DNA from: Corynebacterium tapiri
GTDB taxonomy: Bacteria; Actinomycetota; Actinomycetes; Mycobacteriales; Mycobacteriaceae
NCBI RefSeq assembly: GCF_006334925.1
Contig: NZ_VDHJ01000013.1
Location: 1-53,783, forward strand
Reading direction: 5' to 3'
Length of the DNA: 53,783 bases
This document shows, piece by piece, positions 38,601 to 46,398 of the stretch. Within the stretch, counting starts at the first letter, position 1; each line of letters opens with the position of its first letter. The notes below the pieces were generated by a model, which had not been told where the DNA came from, did not search any database, and was given only the letters and a program-made list of their open reading frames with translations. A program made the translations under genes and the position numbers.

Positions 38601-41579
38601 GGCCTGCTGGCAGCGGCAGACGTCGACGTTACTGGCGCCGGTGAGGCGGCCGCCCAACATGCGGAGTACTTTGGCCTGAACGATCTTGCCGCTCAGGCCC
38701 GCGATAACCAGACCCTGGAATTTTCCGAGGACGTCGCTGTTGTGACCGGCGCCTCGCCGAATTCCATCGCAGCCGATGTGGTGGCTGGCCTGCTGCGCGG
38801 CGGGGCAGTGGTCGTGGCTACGGCCTCCCGTCTGAATCACGACCGTATTGAGTTCTATCGCCGCTTGTATTCCACCCACGCACGTGGGGGAGCTGCGCTG
38901 TGGATTGTGCCGGCAAATATGGCGTCGTTTAGCGACGTCGACGCACTTGCCACCTGGATATCCCAGCGCCAGACAGTCACCGTCGGAGCGAGCGTGAAGG
39001 AGACCAAGCCGGCGCTGGTTCCCACCCTGTTGTTCCCCTTCGCCGCGCCGCGCGTGAGCGGCACGCTAGCCGACGCTGGTGCCACGGCAGAGAGCCAAAT
39101 GCGCCTGCTGCTGTGGTCGGTGGAGCGACTGATCGCGCAGCTCAGTGGCATCGGGGCGGATACCCATGTGAACAACCGACTTCATGTGGTGCTGCCCGGC
39201 TCTCCCAACCGGGGTCGCTTCGGCGGCGACGGAGCATACGGCGAGGCCAAGGCCGCTCTCGACGCGCTGGTCACCCGCTGGCACGCAGAACCGGTGTGGG
39301 CTCGTCGCACGAGCCTGGTGCACGCCCTCATCGGCTGGGTACGCGGCACGGGGCTCATGGGAGGAAACGACCCGCTCGTGGCTGCAGTCGAGGATGCCGG
39401 GGTAACGACCTTCTCTACCGCAGAGATGTCCGAGAAACTGCTGGGTCAGACGAACGCACAGGTCCGCCAGCGTGCCGCCGCCGCTCCGGTCACCGCTGAC
39501 TTCACCGGCGGCTTGGGCAACGCGGACATCAACCTGGCCGAGCTGGCCAGCCAGCGCGACACTGCACCCCAGCCGCAGCACAACATCAGCCCGGCACAGG
39601 TGCCCGCGCTGCCCACTCCCCGGCAGCCCCTGGAATGGTCCCCGGGCGAGTGGGGGAGTGTGGCCACCTCTCTGGACCAGATGGTGGTGTTGGCCGGCAT
39701 CGGCGAGCTGGGCCCGTATGGCAGCTCTCGTACCCGCTTCGAGGCAGAGCTGTCCGATACGCTGAGCGCCGCAGGAGTGCTGGAGCTTGCCTGGTCGACC
39801 GGTCTCATCCGGTCCGAGGACGGTGTGTTGCTGGATGCCGAGGGCGCTGAAATTGATGAATCGGAGGTCTACGAGCGCTACCACGACGAGGTCCTCGCCC
39901 GTTGCGGAGTACGCCGCTACAACGACGAGTTGGGCAGCGTCGAGGGGCTGGCTCCCGAGCTGACCACCATCTACCTCGAGCGTGATCTGACCTTCCGCGT
40001 GGACAGCGCCGAGGAGGCGCAGACCTACGTGGAGTCAGACCCGGAGCGCACGCGTGTTCAGGAAGATGCTGACGCCGGGGACTTCGTGATCACCCGGCTG
40101 GCAGGATCGCCGATCCAGGTGCCGCGGCGCACGGTGATGTCGCGGTTTGTCGGCGGCCAGATTCCCACCGGGTTCGATCCGGCCGTTTACGGCATTCCCG
40201 CCGACATGCTCACCTCGATTGATCGCGTGGCCGTCTGGAACTTGGTGTGCGCTGTCGAGGCCTTCCTCTCGGCTGGATTTAGCCCCGCTGAACTGCTGGA
40301 ACACGTCCACCCGGCGCGGGTGTCCTCCACCATGGGCACCGGAATGGGCGGCTCGCGCTCGCTGCGCTCGATCTACGTGGAACGCCTGTTGGGCCAGCCG
40401 CGCGCGAACGACGTGCTGCAGGAGGCGCTGCCCAACGTCGTCGCCGCGCACGTCATGCAGTCCTACGTGGGCGGATACGGCCAGATGGTGCATCCGGTGG
40501 CCGCGTGTGCCACGGCGGCGGTGTCTGTGGAAGAGGCCGTGGACAAAATCCGCCTGGGCAAGGCCGACGCCGTGGTAGCCGGCGGAATCGATGACCTCTC
40601 GATTGAGGGGGTGACGGGCTTTGGCAACATGAACGCCACCGCCAACACGTCTGACCTGGAGGAGCAGGGAATCGAGCATCGCTTTGTCTCCCGCCCGAAC
40701 GACCGGCGGCGCGGAGGCTTTGTCGAGTCCGAGGGCGGAGGTGTGGCCCTTCTGGTCCGCGGTAGCCTTGCCCTCAAGCTCGGCCTGCCGGTGCAGGCTG
40801 TGGTGGCGTTCGCGGAGTCCTTTGCCGACGGCGCCCACACCTCGATCCCGGCACCGGGTCTGGGCGCCCTGTCCGCAGCTCAGGGGGGAACTGACTCCCG
40901 CCTAGCCGTAGCGCTTCGGGAACACGGCGTAGAGGCTGACGAGATCGCGGTGGTGTCCAAGCACGACACCTCGACCAACGCCAACGACCCCAACGAGTCC
41001 GACCTGCATGAGCGCATCGCGCGTGCCCTGGGCCGCAGCGCAGGCAACCCGCTTTACGTGGTGAGCCAAAAGTCCCTGACGGGCCATGCCAAGGGAGGCG
41101 CGGCTGCCTTCCAGCTCGCGGGCCTGACCCAGGTCTTGCGCACTGGGCTCATTCCGGCCAACCGCAGCCTAGACTGCGTCGATGCTGAGCTGGCACAGCA
41201 CCCCAGCCTGGTCTGGCCGCGCTCGGTGCTGCGTTCCTCCACGATGCTGAAGGCGGGCCTGCTCACTTCCCTGGGCTTTGGCCACGTTTCGGCGCTGGTT
41301 GCCGTGGTCCACCCGGCGGCGTTCTTTGCGGCGATTGCCGCCGAGCGCGGACTAGAGGCCGCCCAGGATTGGTTCGAGGCGGCACGCAGGCGCGAGACCG
41401 CAGCGTTGCAGCGTCTCGACCAGGCGATCTTTGCCGGGGCCTCCCTCTACGAGCGCCCCGCCGAGCGCAATCTGGGGCCGGGTTCGGCGGCACAGGTCAA
41501 GGAGCGCGAGGCAGAGGTGTTGCTCGATGCCGGTGCTCGGCTTATCGACGCCCGCCTGCGCAGCACAGAAGGGAAGTAG
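32631..41579 (+). CDS. fas: Type I fatty acid synthase, single-chain multienzyme
   Basis: Cytoplasmic megasynthase of about 2982 residues that makes acyl-CoA, the source of membrane lipids and mycolic acids. Domains in order, by visible motifs: acetyltransferase (LGHSQGVLG, about 124), enoyl reductase (AGMTPTTVDP and ELAGGGQIT, about 380-410), hotdog dehydratase (SGDRNPIHVN with VIVHGMW, about 1160-1185), malonyl/palmitoyl transferase (GHSVGEYNA, about 1377), an Ala/Pro/Glu linker (about 1665-1705), acyl carrier domain (GVSSRRNQ, about 1743, holding the pantetheine serine), ketoreductase (VVTGASPNSIAADV, about 2037) and ketosynthase (Cys in VAACATAAVSVEEA, about 2625; TGHAKGG, about 2816). 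GTG at 32631 has AAGGAG 12 nt upstream; a GTG at 32556 is the longer option. Position matches fasB of C. glutamicum. Confidence 0.97.
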   Translation: MTDRLISHLDPSSEKPARFALVFAGQGNDWRVTLSEALTAGVSFPVRAHLERSQEMLRPVTRELLSVRPHGFLPLEWATDADKAARIDAASPEISVPAITLAQLATCISLQNQGLQLQHSQAYLGHSQGVLGARIAQALAANDEDAVAEVLAIAQLIGAAVHRRARETGLINTGGSAPMMSVQGMPPAAVAAAIDELEFSEQDAHLRPVVGLINGSQQVVAVGRPADLARLAARLSDATVSDLPVRAGFHHPLMNPGVDYVTGWAKECGLDAELAYELADAVMVRAVEWPAAVSAVAQDVDWFLEVGPGRGVEKLTAQATRGTGTGVLSVAHAAGQEALFDLGKAPQRPRAYSEFAPRLSPRGLETAFTRLTGRSPILLAGMTPTTVDPAIVAAAANAGHWAELAGGGQITQEIFDRNVEALTAQLQEGVSAQFNAMFLDPKLWGRHFGTERWVPKARAAGAPIDGVVISAGVPERDQAVELIAALQADGFAYVCFKPGSRSQISQVLAIADATDAQIIMQVEGGIAGGHHSWENLDELLLETYDQIRARTNVVLTVGGGLGTPARAAEYLVGTWATAYGLPAMPVDGVLVGTAAMATRESTATEAVKRALVDAEGSQEVVPAGAARGGVASGLSQLGADIHELDNAFTRAGRLLDEVAGDADQVAARREEIIAALNSTCKPYFGDTATMTYAQWLKRYLELSGPDHRGWLDPSWRQRFVQMCERTQARLDPRDHGEIELLELDYEDAQAAVDKLTHAYSGAERTLLTAADQAWFIRLCRQPGKPVNFVPVIDAGVRGWFRADSLWQAHDEVYGADADRVSIIPGPAAVQGISRIDEPVAELLGRFHSVAIERARALGVEESAHRPDLLERLLAAPMVSWAGRQQANPLRALGGEWTIQQDGARHSSGATLQAQGEESAELSIALPESASTEQTPQLRLLLTLPQTAPAGAVPKVLVADAESAMTDLVTIAAGGGLVPVQEGRAHTTCELTSEYLADYQGVTGGFVPAGEGIVSQPSVVPDALVGLAWPAIFSCLASARVPGEQEARVVEGMLSLVHLTHRIQVFAELSELAGERLDISAGVESVRDTQVGRVVEISAQISHQGEHVADLVERFAIRTRRGADPAPSDSLPDSVVETPQSARAQISLHAPETMEPFAVVSGDRNPIHVNESAARLAGLEGVIVHGMWTSALAEVAASSGFDAAGVRTSPAEIREFTTTMLAPILPGARLDIEVSRVGRDTRPGFGEVRAITVKADGQLALSAHAIMAAETVFYAFPGQGIQSPGMGMQAYAQSAAAREIWDRADAHTRSHLGFSILHIVRENPREVVVDGVRYTHPDGVLFLTQFTQVAMATLGCAQIAELTEAGALQRPAYFAGHSVGEYNALAAYAQVLSLEAVVEIVYRRGRTMHHLVERDQHGMSAYGLAALRPYKMGLSADNVADFVAQVAQASGQFLEIVNYNIAGRQYAVAGTREGLAALNAEAERRAPGAKALVMIPGIDVPFHSSHLLDGVGDFRAHLDELIPEHIDLTALEGYYIPNLVARPFELTEEFIASIAEVVESDAIAALLADVPAALQDRQRTGRTLLIELLAWQFASPVRWIETQDLLLTRLGVDHFVEVGVGASPTLVNMLGQTLNLPQYADSAVTALNLERDRKQVFAEDAVSFAADEDHSEDEPAAATEPAAEPVPAAPVPAPATSAAAASGAETADIPLTTADALDMLLALWTSVRPGDMAPTDTIETLVEGVSSRRNQVLLDLGNEFALGSIDGAADAPLDALRDTVSASARGYKPFGPVLKDAVADALRRLTGPAGKKPTYIAERVLNHWQLGQGWADHVVATVVMGTREGMSLRGGPLAYLEPVSPQKASELDALIDAAIAHVAQSHGITVAPPSAGAGVESMVDSQALNQFAEHITGENGVLATTARTLLDALGLAQHAEDRTEDPEPARVMDLVSRELGPEWPRAVASSFDPRKAVLFDDRWATAREDISRVHHGLLAAADVDVTGAGEAAAQHAEYFGLNDLAAQARDNQTLEFSEDVAVVTGASPNSIAADVVAGLLRGGAVVVATASRLNHDRIEFYRRLYSTHARGGAALWIVPANMASFSDVDALATWISQRQTVTVGASVKETKPALVPTLLFPFAAPRVSGTLADAGATAESQMRLLLWSVERLIAQLSGIGADTHVNNRLHVVLPGSPNRGRFGGDGAYGEAKAALDALVTRWHAEPVWARRTSLVHALIGWVRGTGLMGGNDPLVAAVEDAGVTTFSTAEMSEKLLGQTNAQVRQRAAAAPVTADFTGGLGNADINLAELASQRDTAPQPQHNISPAQVPALPTPRQPLEWSPGEWGSVATSLDQMVVLAGIGELGPYGSSRTRFEAELSDTLSAAGVLELAWSTGLIRSEDGVLLDAEGAEIDESEVYERYHDEVLARCGVRRYNDELGSVEGLAPELTTIYLERDLTFRVDSAEEAQTYVESDPERTRVQEDADAGDFVITRLAGSPIQVPRRTVMSRFVGGQIPTGFDPAVYGIPADMLTSIDRVAVWNLVCAVEAFLSAGFSPAELLEHVHPARVSSTMGTGMGGSRSLRSIYVERLLGQPRANDVLQEALPNVVAAHVMQSYVGGYGQMVHPVAACATAAVSVEEAVDKIRLGKADAVVAGGIDDLSIEGVTGFGNMNATANTSDLEEQGIEHRFVSRPNDRRRGGFVESEGGGVALLVRGSLALKLGLPVQAVVAFAESFADGAHTSIPAPGLGALSAAQGGTDSRLAVALREHGVEADEIAVVSKHDTSTNANDPNESDLHERIARALGRSAGNPLYVVSQKSLTGHAKGGAAAFQLAGLTQVLRTGLIPANRSLDCVDAELAQHPSLVWPRSVLRSSTMLKAGLLTSLGFGHVSALVAVVHPAAFFAAIAAERGLEAAQDWFEAARRRETAALQRLDQAIFAGASLYERPAERNLGPGSAAQVKEREAEVLLDAGARLIDARLRSTEGK

Positions 41580-41584
41580 GCCAC

Positions 41585-41977
41585 GTGAAGGTTCCAGCCA
41601 TGGGCATCGACCTGGTGCATATCCCGAGCTTTAGGGAGCAACTTGAGCTATCGGGATCGCGCTTTGAGCGCGTGTTCAGCAGCGCCGAGCTGCGCGTGGC
41701 GGGAACCAAGATCGATCGCGCCGAACATCTGGCTGGACGGTGGGCGGCCAAAGAGGCCTTCATCAAGGCCTGGTCGCAGGCTCTTTTTGGCACCCCGCCC
41801 CCGTTGGGGCCCGATGAGGTGGATATTTCCGAGATCGAGGTCGTCGCCGATCGCTGGGGGCGGGTGGCTTTTCGGTTGCGGGGAAGCGTCGACAAGCACG
41901 TGGGTGCAGCCCAGACCAGTCTCTCGATCTCGCACGACGGAGAGTACGCCACCGCCGTGTGCGCATTCGCGCTCTAA
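41585..41977 (+). CDS. acpS: Holo-[acyl-carrier-protein] synthase
   Basis: Transfers 4'-phosphopantetheine from CoA to the carrier domain of the fatty acid synthase encoded just upstream. 130 residues. GIDLVHIP near the N terminus provides the Mg-binding Asp, and LAGRWAAKEAFIKA (about residues 46-59) the conserved Glu and Lys. The GTG at 41585 has GGGAAG about 9 nt upstream and sits 5 bp after the synthase stop; an ATG five codons on is an alternative. The FAS-acpS pair is a standard actinobacterial unit. Confidence 0.94.
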   Translation: MKVPAMGIDLVHIPSFREQLELSGSRFERVFSSAELRVAGTKIDRAEHLAGRWAAKEAFIKAWSQALFGTPPPLGPDEVDISEIEVVADRWGRVAFRLRGSVDKHVGAAQTSLSISHDGEYATAVCAFAL

Positions 41978-41982
41978 AACCT

Positions 41983-42471
41983 TTAGAGCTCCTTGATGAT
42001 GCGCGCGACGTGTCCGGTGGCCTTGACGTTGTACTTGGCCAGCTCGATCGTGCCGTCTTCGGCGACTACAAAGGTGGAACGGATGACGCCCTGGACGACC
42101 TTGCCGTAGTTCTTCTTCTCGCCGAAGGCACCCCACTCTTGGAGCGTGGTCTTGTCGGGATCAGACAGCAACGGGAAGTTCAGGTCGTGATCCTGCTTGA
42201 ACTTAGCCAACTTCTCCGGGGTGTCCGGGGAAATGCCCACCACCTGGACGCCCTGGTCATTGAGCTGGGCAAGCGAATCACGGAAGTCGCAGGCCTCGGT
42301 GGTGCAGCCCGGGGTGTTGGCGCGCGGGTAGAAGTACACCACGACCTTCTGGCCGGCAAAGTCGCTCAGCGAGACCGGGGAGTTGTCCTCATTAGGCAGC
42401 GTGAAAGCTGGGGCCTTATCGCCCGGCTGAAGGCGGATCGGTTCATTGGAGGCAGCAGAAGTCTCAGACAT
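41983..42471 (-). CDS. bcp: Thiol peroxidase, Bcp/PrxQ type peroxiredoxin
   Basis: 162-residue peroxiredoxin that reduces hydrogen peroxide and organic peroxides. The peroxidatic Cys56 lies in PRANTPGCTTEACDFRD and the resolving Cys61 five residues on, as in E. coli Bcp. GISPDTPEKLAKF and LLSDPDKTT also fit. The frame is open 38 codons further up, but TAGACT (42479-42484, minus strand) 7 nt before this ATG marks a leaderless start. It faces acpS with 5 bp between the stops. Confidence 0.94.
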   Translation of the reverse strand: MSETSAASNEPIRLQPGDKAPAFTLPNEDNSPVSLSDFAGQKVVVYFYPRANTPGCTTEACDFRDSLAQLNDQGVQVVGISPDTPEKLAKFKQDHDLNFPLLSDPDKTTLQEWGAFGEKKNYGKVVQGVIRSTFVVAEDGTIELAKYNVKATGHVARIIKEL

Positions 42472-42478
42472 GGCAGCC

Positions 42479-42484
42479 AGTCTA
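42479..42484 (-). promoter_or_regulatory. -10 box of bcp
   Basis: TAGACT on the minus strand, 7 nt before the ATG. Confidence 0.5.
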
Positions 42485-42609
42485 ACGACGTTTGCCTGCC
42501 TGCTATTGCCCGTGCAAGAACCTGGCCGTGCACGTATGCGACGCAGTGCAGTAATCTGGAGCGAAAGACATAACCCTCGAGTCAATCGTTTTTAAGGGAG
42601 AGCATTTTC

Positions 42610-42894
42610 GTGGCACGCAACATCGACGACATCCAGCGCGACATCGAGCGCACCCGCCGCCAGCTGGCCAGCACGCTCGATGAGCTTGCCGATCGCAGCA
42701 AGCCGGCCAACGTAGTAGCAGACGCCAAGCGCGAGGCCACCACCAAGCTGCAGGACCCGACCGTGCAGAAGATCCTGGCTGGCGTGGGCGTGGCAGTTGT
42801 CGGCCTGATTGCCCTGAGCGTTGCTCGTAGCAACAAGAAGAAGAACGACATCAAGGAGATCCAGCGCCTGCTGTCCTCCCGCCTGGAGCGTTAA
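42610..42894 (+). CDS. DUF3618 membrane-anchored protein
   Basis: 94-residue protein. The N-terminal helix MARNIDDIQRDIERTRRQLASTL-type segment is the DUF3618 hallmark; a basic/amphipathic middle (KREATTKLQD) and one membrane helix (about residues 56-71) follow, then a short basic tail. Function unknown; found next to bcp in many corynebacteria. The start is GTG, with AAGGGAG about 10 nt upstream. Confidence 0.86.
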   Translation: MARNIDDIQRDIERTRRQLASTLDELADRSKPANVVADAKREATTKLQDPTVQKILAGVGVAVVGLIALSVARSNKKKNDIKEIQRLLSSRLER

Positions 42895-42913
42895 TCGCTT
42901 AACCCAGCGCAAC

Positions 42914-42956
42914 GGCCCGGAATCCACACACTTGGTGGGGATCCGGGCCGATTTTC
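42914..42956. terminator. Terminator between DUF3618 gene and pncA
   Basis: GGCCCGGAATCC and GGATCCGGGCC form an 11-bp stem (one bulged A) around a 13-nt loop, followed by ATTTTCTT on the plus strand. It lies between convergent genes and may serve the plus strand mainly. Confidence 0.8.
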
Positions 42957-42961
42957 TTGGT

Positions 42962-43522
42962 CTAGATGAGCTGCGCTCCGGCAGCTTCCATCTCCGCCAG
43001 GGCGGCGTCACCGCGCTGCGGATCAACCGCTGAGCACATTCCCGTGAGCACGCGGACCTCGAAGTTTTCCTTCAGCCCGTCGAGGACGGTTGCGCGCACG
43101 CAGAAGTCGGTGGCGATTCCTGCCACGTCAATGGCGGTGATCCCGCTGGAGCGCAGCCAGTGTGCCAGCGACTCGCCCTCGAAGGTGCCCTCAAAGCCGC
43201 TGTAGGCCGCCTCATACTGTCCCTTCTTGAACAGCGCGTCGAAATCCACGTCGCGCAGCGCCGGGTGCAGCTCCGCACCCTCGGTATGCGCCACGCAGTG
43301 GCGCGGCCAGGAGTCCACAAAGTCCGGCTCATCGGAGAAGTGGGAGCCGGGATCGATGTGCCAGTCCTGGGTAGCCACCACGGCCGCGTAGTTGGTGGCC
43401 TGGGCGACATCGGAATCGACAAAACCCCCGATCAGGCGAGCGACGTGATCACCGCGCTCGGTGGCAAGAGAGCCCCCGGGGCAGAAATCGGGTTGGACAT
43501 CGACGATGACGAGTGCTCGCAT
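42962..43522 (-). CDS. pncA: Nicotinamidase/pyrazinamidase
   Basis: Deaminates nicotinamide to nicotinate, the first NAD salvage step; the same enzyme activates pyrazinamide. 186 residues. The catalytic triad is visible: Asp8 in VIVDVQPDF, Lys near 97 in FKKGQYEAAYSGF, and Cys near 141 in GIATDFCVRATVLDG. Metal ligands are in TQDWHIDPGSHF (Asp, His, His). It lies 49 bp after gntK on the same strand and may be read from that operon as well. Together with pncB and nadE in this window it covers three of the four salvage steps. Confidence 0.95.
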   Translation of the reverse strand: MRALVIVDVQPDFCPGGSLATERGDHVARLIGGFVDSDVAQATNYAAVVATQDWHIDPGSHFSDEPDFVDSWPRHCVAHTEGAELHPALRDVDFDALFKKGQYEAAYSGFEGTFEGESLAHWLRSSGITAIDVAGIATDFCVRATVLDGLKENFEVRVLTGMCSAVDPQRGDAALAEMEAAGAQLI

Positions 43523-43571
43523 GATGGGGAATACGCCTTTCCGGTTACAGGACCAGCAATTTTGGCTTAGC

Positions 43572-44135
43572 TTAGTTGCTTTGCTGGGAGTTTATCCAGG
43601 AAACGGCGTTATCAGCGACCGTCGCGGGGGGCTGGGCGACGTCGAAGACTGCGCCCTGCTCGTCCTCGTCGAGCTGCTCCAAAGTAGCCATCTGAGAATC
43701 CAACAGGCTGGCTGGCATGAAGTGCCCAGGGCGGGTTTCCATGCGTGAGTACAGCAGGTCATAGTCCCCGTGGACGTGGATAAAAACAGCATCGGGAGCC
43801 ACAGCCCGGATGCGATCCCGATAGGAGCGCTTAAGTGCGCTACAGCCGATGATCCCACCCTCGGGGCGCTCGGCCAGCCAGTCGCCGACCTTTTCTAGCC
43901 AGGGCCAACGATCCTCGTCGGTCAGCGGAGAACCCTGCGACATCTTGTCGATGTTCGCCTGCGGGTGCAGATCATCTCCGTCGCGGTAGGGCAGCCCCAG
44001 GCGCTCCGAGATCAGCTCACCCACGGTGGACTTTCCGGAGCCCGAGACTCCCATGACAACAATGTGCAAACCTGACGCCATAGGGGCCGTCTCACTTTCC
44101 GTTGCTTCTGTCGCGTGCGTATCCAGTGCCGTCAT
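43572..44135 (-). CDS. gntK: Gluconokinase
   Basis: Phosphorylates D-gluconate to 6-phosphogluconate for the pentose phosphate pathway. 187 residues: a 22-residue N-terminal extension, the P-loop MGVSGSGKST (about 28-37), GDDLHPQANIDKMSQGSPLTDEDRWPWL (substrate region) and SALKRSYRDRIR. It overlaps the upstream permease-kinase gene by 4 bp (ATGA), so it is translationally coupled to the uronide operon. In C. glutamicum gntK also neighbours pncA, so this gene is probably older at this site than the glucuronide genes. A known GntR1 target in that species; GntR1 is encoded elsewhere in this window. Confidence 0.94.
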   Translation of the reverse strand: MTALDTHATEATESETAPMASGLHIVVMGVSGSGKSTVGELISERLGLPYRDGDDLHPQANIDKMSQGSPLTDEDRWPWLEKVGDWLAERPEGGIIGCSALKRSYRDRIRAVAPDAVFIHVHGDYDLLYSRMETRPGHFMPASLLDSQMATLEQLDEDEQGAVFDVAQPPATVADNAVSWINSQQSN

Positions 44136-46369
44136 CGATCCGCCTCAGGGGAGGTGGGGTCGGCGTCGGTGACGTCCACGTCGACCGGTGGGGCCGCCGT
44201 TCCCGGCTCGGTGCCGCGTGCCTTCTCTTCTCGGTTTGGCTCGTTCTCCGGGTCCGCCAGGGCGTCAATCGAGGCCGGTTCCTGGGGAGCTGCGGCGATA
44301 TTATCCGGGTATTTGGAGCGGTACAGCGCGACGATCGTTTCCGCCACCTGCTTGTAGGTGACCGACGCGGTGTTAATAGTCAGGTCGTAATACTCGTCCT
44401 GGTTCGGGTCGAAGCGGTAGAGCTTGTGCGCCATCTCGGCGCGGATCCGGTCCTCCATGCGGCACTGGGCCAGGGCAGCGGAGCGGTCGAGACCGGTCTG
44501 GTATTCCACGCGCTCGGCCCGCTTATCCTCTGGAGCAATGAGGCGGATGTGCATAGTGCCCACTGCACGTCCCAGCACCAGGGCACCATTGCGGCCCAGG
44601 ATCACGCCACCGTTGGATACCTTTTCCAGCACCTCGCGGGTGTTGGTCTGCGCGGCTTTGTGGTTGGCCGAGAGCTCAGTCGCCACCGCCAGGTCGGTTT
44701 CCTGGGAGCCACTGTAGGAAACAGCACGTAGCCAGCGGTCGAATCCGGAGTCGGAGATGAGCTGGGATTCATCGACCTGGGCTAGCTCAGCAGAGCTGAA
44801 TTTCTGCTCGATGTAGGGCACGCCCAGCATCTGGGCGACCATCGGGGAGATCGAGGTGGCTCCTGATCCGCGCTGGCCAAAGATGGTCACGATCGGCGGG
44901 TTCACCCCACCGGGCTTGCGCAGCAGCGTGGTACGGCCATCACCTTTTTGCTCGCTGATGACGCGCGCGCGGTCAACGCCGGCAGTCGAGGCCACCGAGT
45001 CCTGGGTGCGGCGCTCGTTGAGCTGTGCGATGACGTTCTCGTGCGCCTCTCCCGAGAGCGGGTAAGCCAGCATGATCACGATCGCGATGACGGCGAGCAC
45101 GGCCGGTACGACGCCGGCTGCCACGTGAATGCCGCGGATAGCTTCCTCGGTTTGCTCGTGAGCACCGGAGACGTAGCCGAACAGGCCCATAACGAACAGT
45201 CCGAGCCAGCCACCGAGGCCCTGGCCGCACTTACGAATGAAGGACAGGATGGAGTAGGAGCCACCCTCGGCGCGGATGCCCGAGACGTATTCTCCGTAGT
45301 CGACGGTGTCGGCCTGCATGGAGAACATCAGAGAGTTGGTGCCGCCGGTGCCAATGCCGATGAGTAGCCACGCCACGATCGCGATGACCAGGTTGTTCTC
45401 GGGCATGAGAAAGACCAGTACGTAGCCGAGTGCCAGGATGATGCCGCTGAGCACGTAGCCATAGCGCTTGCCAAAGCGCACGGTGATCGTGGGGACCAGG
45501 GAGGCGATGGCGATCGTGCCGACGGTCTGCGCAGCCATCAGCCACGACATCCACGAGGCGTTACCCAGGATGTAGATGGCCACATACATGCCGATGGCGT
45601 TGGCGGTGAAGATTGCGCCCAGCAGGAAGAACGCGCCGGAGCACAGGATCAGCAGCGGGCGGTTCTTGCGCAGCATGGCAAAGGTGGACTTGAACGAGAT
45701 CTTGCCGGTTCCGCGCGGGACGTTCTCGCGAGCGTTGACAAAGCAGATGAAGTACAGCACGAGTGCGACGACGGCGAGCGCAATCATGATCAGGGTGAAG
45801 CGCAGGCGGATGCCGTCGGCCGCCGTGTCCTTAAACTGCGGCGCGATGAAGATGGTCAGGGCCACGCCGGTGATCGCCGAGGCGATCGAGCGCGCGCCGG
45901 AGAGCTTGGAGCGATCCACCGGGTCCTGCGTCATGGCTGCGGATAGCGAGCCATACGGGATGTTGGTGAAGGAGTAGGCCAGCTGGAAGGCTGCGTCCAA
46001 GAGCACGATCCACACCAGCGTCATCGTGGGGTTCAGGCCTGCCGGTACGGAGAAGAGCAGGACAAACACGATGACCAGCGGCGTTGATCCCATGAGCAAC
46101 CAGGGGCGCAGGTGGCCGAAACGGGTATTCACACGGTCCACGGTCTGGCCGGCGATGAGGTCGGCAACACCGGCCCAAATCTTGGTCAAGCCGTAGACAA
46201 GTCCGGCCACTCCGGCCGAGAGCCCCACGATTTCGGTCATGTAAACCGTGAGGAACATCGAGGTCATCATGAAGGTGAGGTTGTTGGCGACGTCGCCAAG
46301 CGAGTACGCAATCACCTTGCTGCGCGGCATCCGGCCAAGGGAGTTGTTGGCCACCGCTGTAGTAGTCAT
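44132..46369 (-). CDS. Glucuronide-type permease fused to a cytidylate-kinase-like domain
   Basis: 745-residue fusion. Residues 1 to about 460 are a complete 12-helix transporter of the GPH (glycoside-pentoside-hexuronide:cation) family, like E. coli UidB: YSLGDVANNLTFMM, RFGHLRPWLLMG, SFTNIPYGSL and MQADTVDYGEY. After a linker, residues about 488-690 form a P-loop domain like the cytidylate-kinase-2 family (PF13189 type): IVTIFGQRGSGATSISPMVA (about 490-508; GSGAT, no P-loop Lys, as is usual there), GGVILGRNGALVLG, APEDKRAERVEYQ and YYDLTINTASV. An acidic Pro-rich tail of about 55 residues ends it. GAAGGA lies 10 nt before the ATG. The uptake role follows from uidA upstream; the role of the kinase-like part is unknown. 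Confidence 0.88.
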   Translation of the reverse strand: MTTTAVANNSLGRMPRSKVIAYSLGDVANNLTFMMTSMFLTVYMTEIVGLSAGVAGLVYGLTKIWAGVADLIAGQTVDRVNTRFGHLRPWLLMGSTPLVIVFVLLFSVPAGLNPTMTLVWIVLLDAAFQLAYSFTNIPYGSLSAAMTQDPVDRSKLSGARSIASAITGVALTIFIAPQFKDTAADGIRLRFTLIMIALAVVALVLYFICFVNARENVPRGTGKISFKSTFAMLRKNRPLLILCSGAFFLLGAIFTANAIGMYVAIYILGNASWMSWLMAAQTVGTIAIASLVPTITVRFGKRYGYVLSGIILALGYVLVFLMPENNLVIAIVAWLLIGIGTGGTNSLMFSMQADTVDYGEYVSGIRAEGGSYSILSFIRKCGQGLGGWLGLFVMGLFGYVSGAHEQTEEAIRGIHVAAGVVPAVLAVIAIVIMLAYPLSGEAHENVIAQLNERRTQDSVASTAGVDRARVISEQKGDGRTTLLRKPGGVNPPIVTIFGQRGSGATSISPMVAQMLGVPYIEQKFSSAELAQVDESQLISDSGFDRWLRAVSYSGSQETDLAVATELSANHKAAQTNTREVLEKVSNGGVILGRNGALVLGRAVGTMHIRLIAPEDKRAERVEYQTGLDRSAALAQCRMEDRIRAEMAHKLYRFDPNQDEYYDLTINTASVTYKQVAETIVALYRSKYPDNIAAAPQEPASIDALADPENEPNREEKARGTEPGTAAPPVDVDVTDADPTSPEADR

Positions 46370-46398
46370 CGTTAGTCGTCCTTCTTACATTCCGGTGA

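Noticed and set aside
37440..38879. Open frame of 479 codons on the minus strand inside the FAS-I gene
   Set aside because: Antisense to the transferase, carrier and ketoreductase parts of the synthase; shadow of GC codon bias.
44132..46369. Frameshift artefact joining two genes
   Set aside because: The frame is open across the whole linker, with no internal ribosome site next to a start at the domain border; still worth a check by resequencing.
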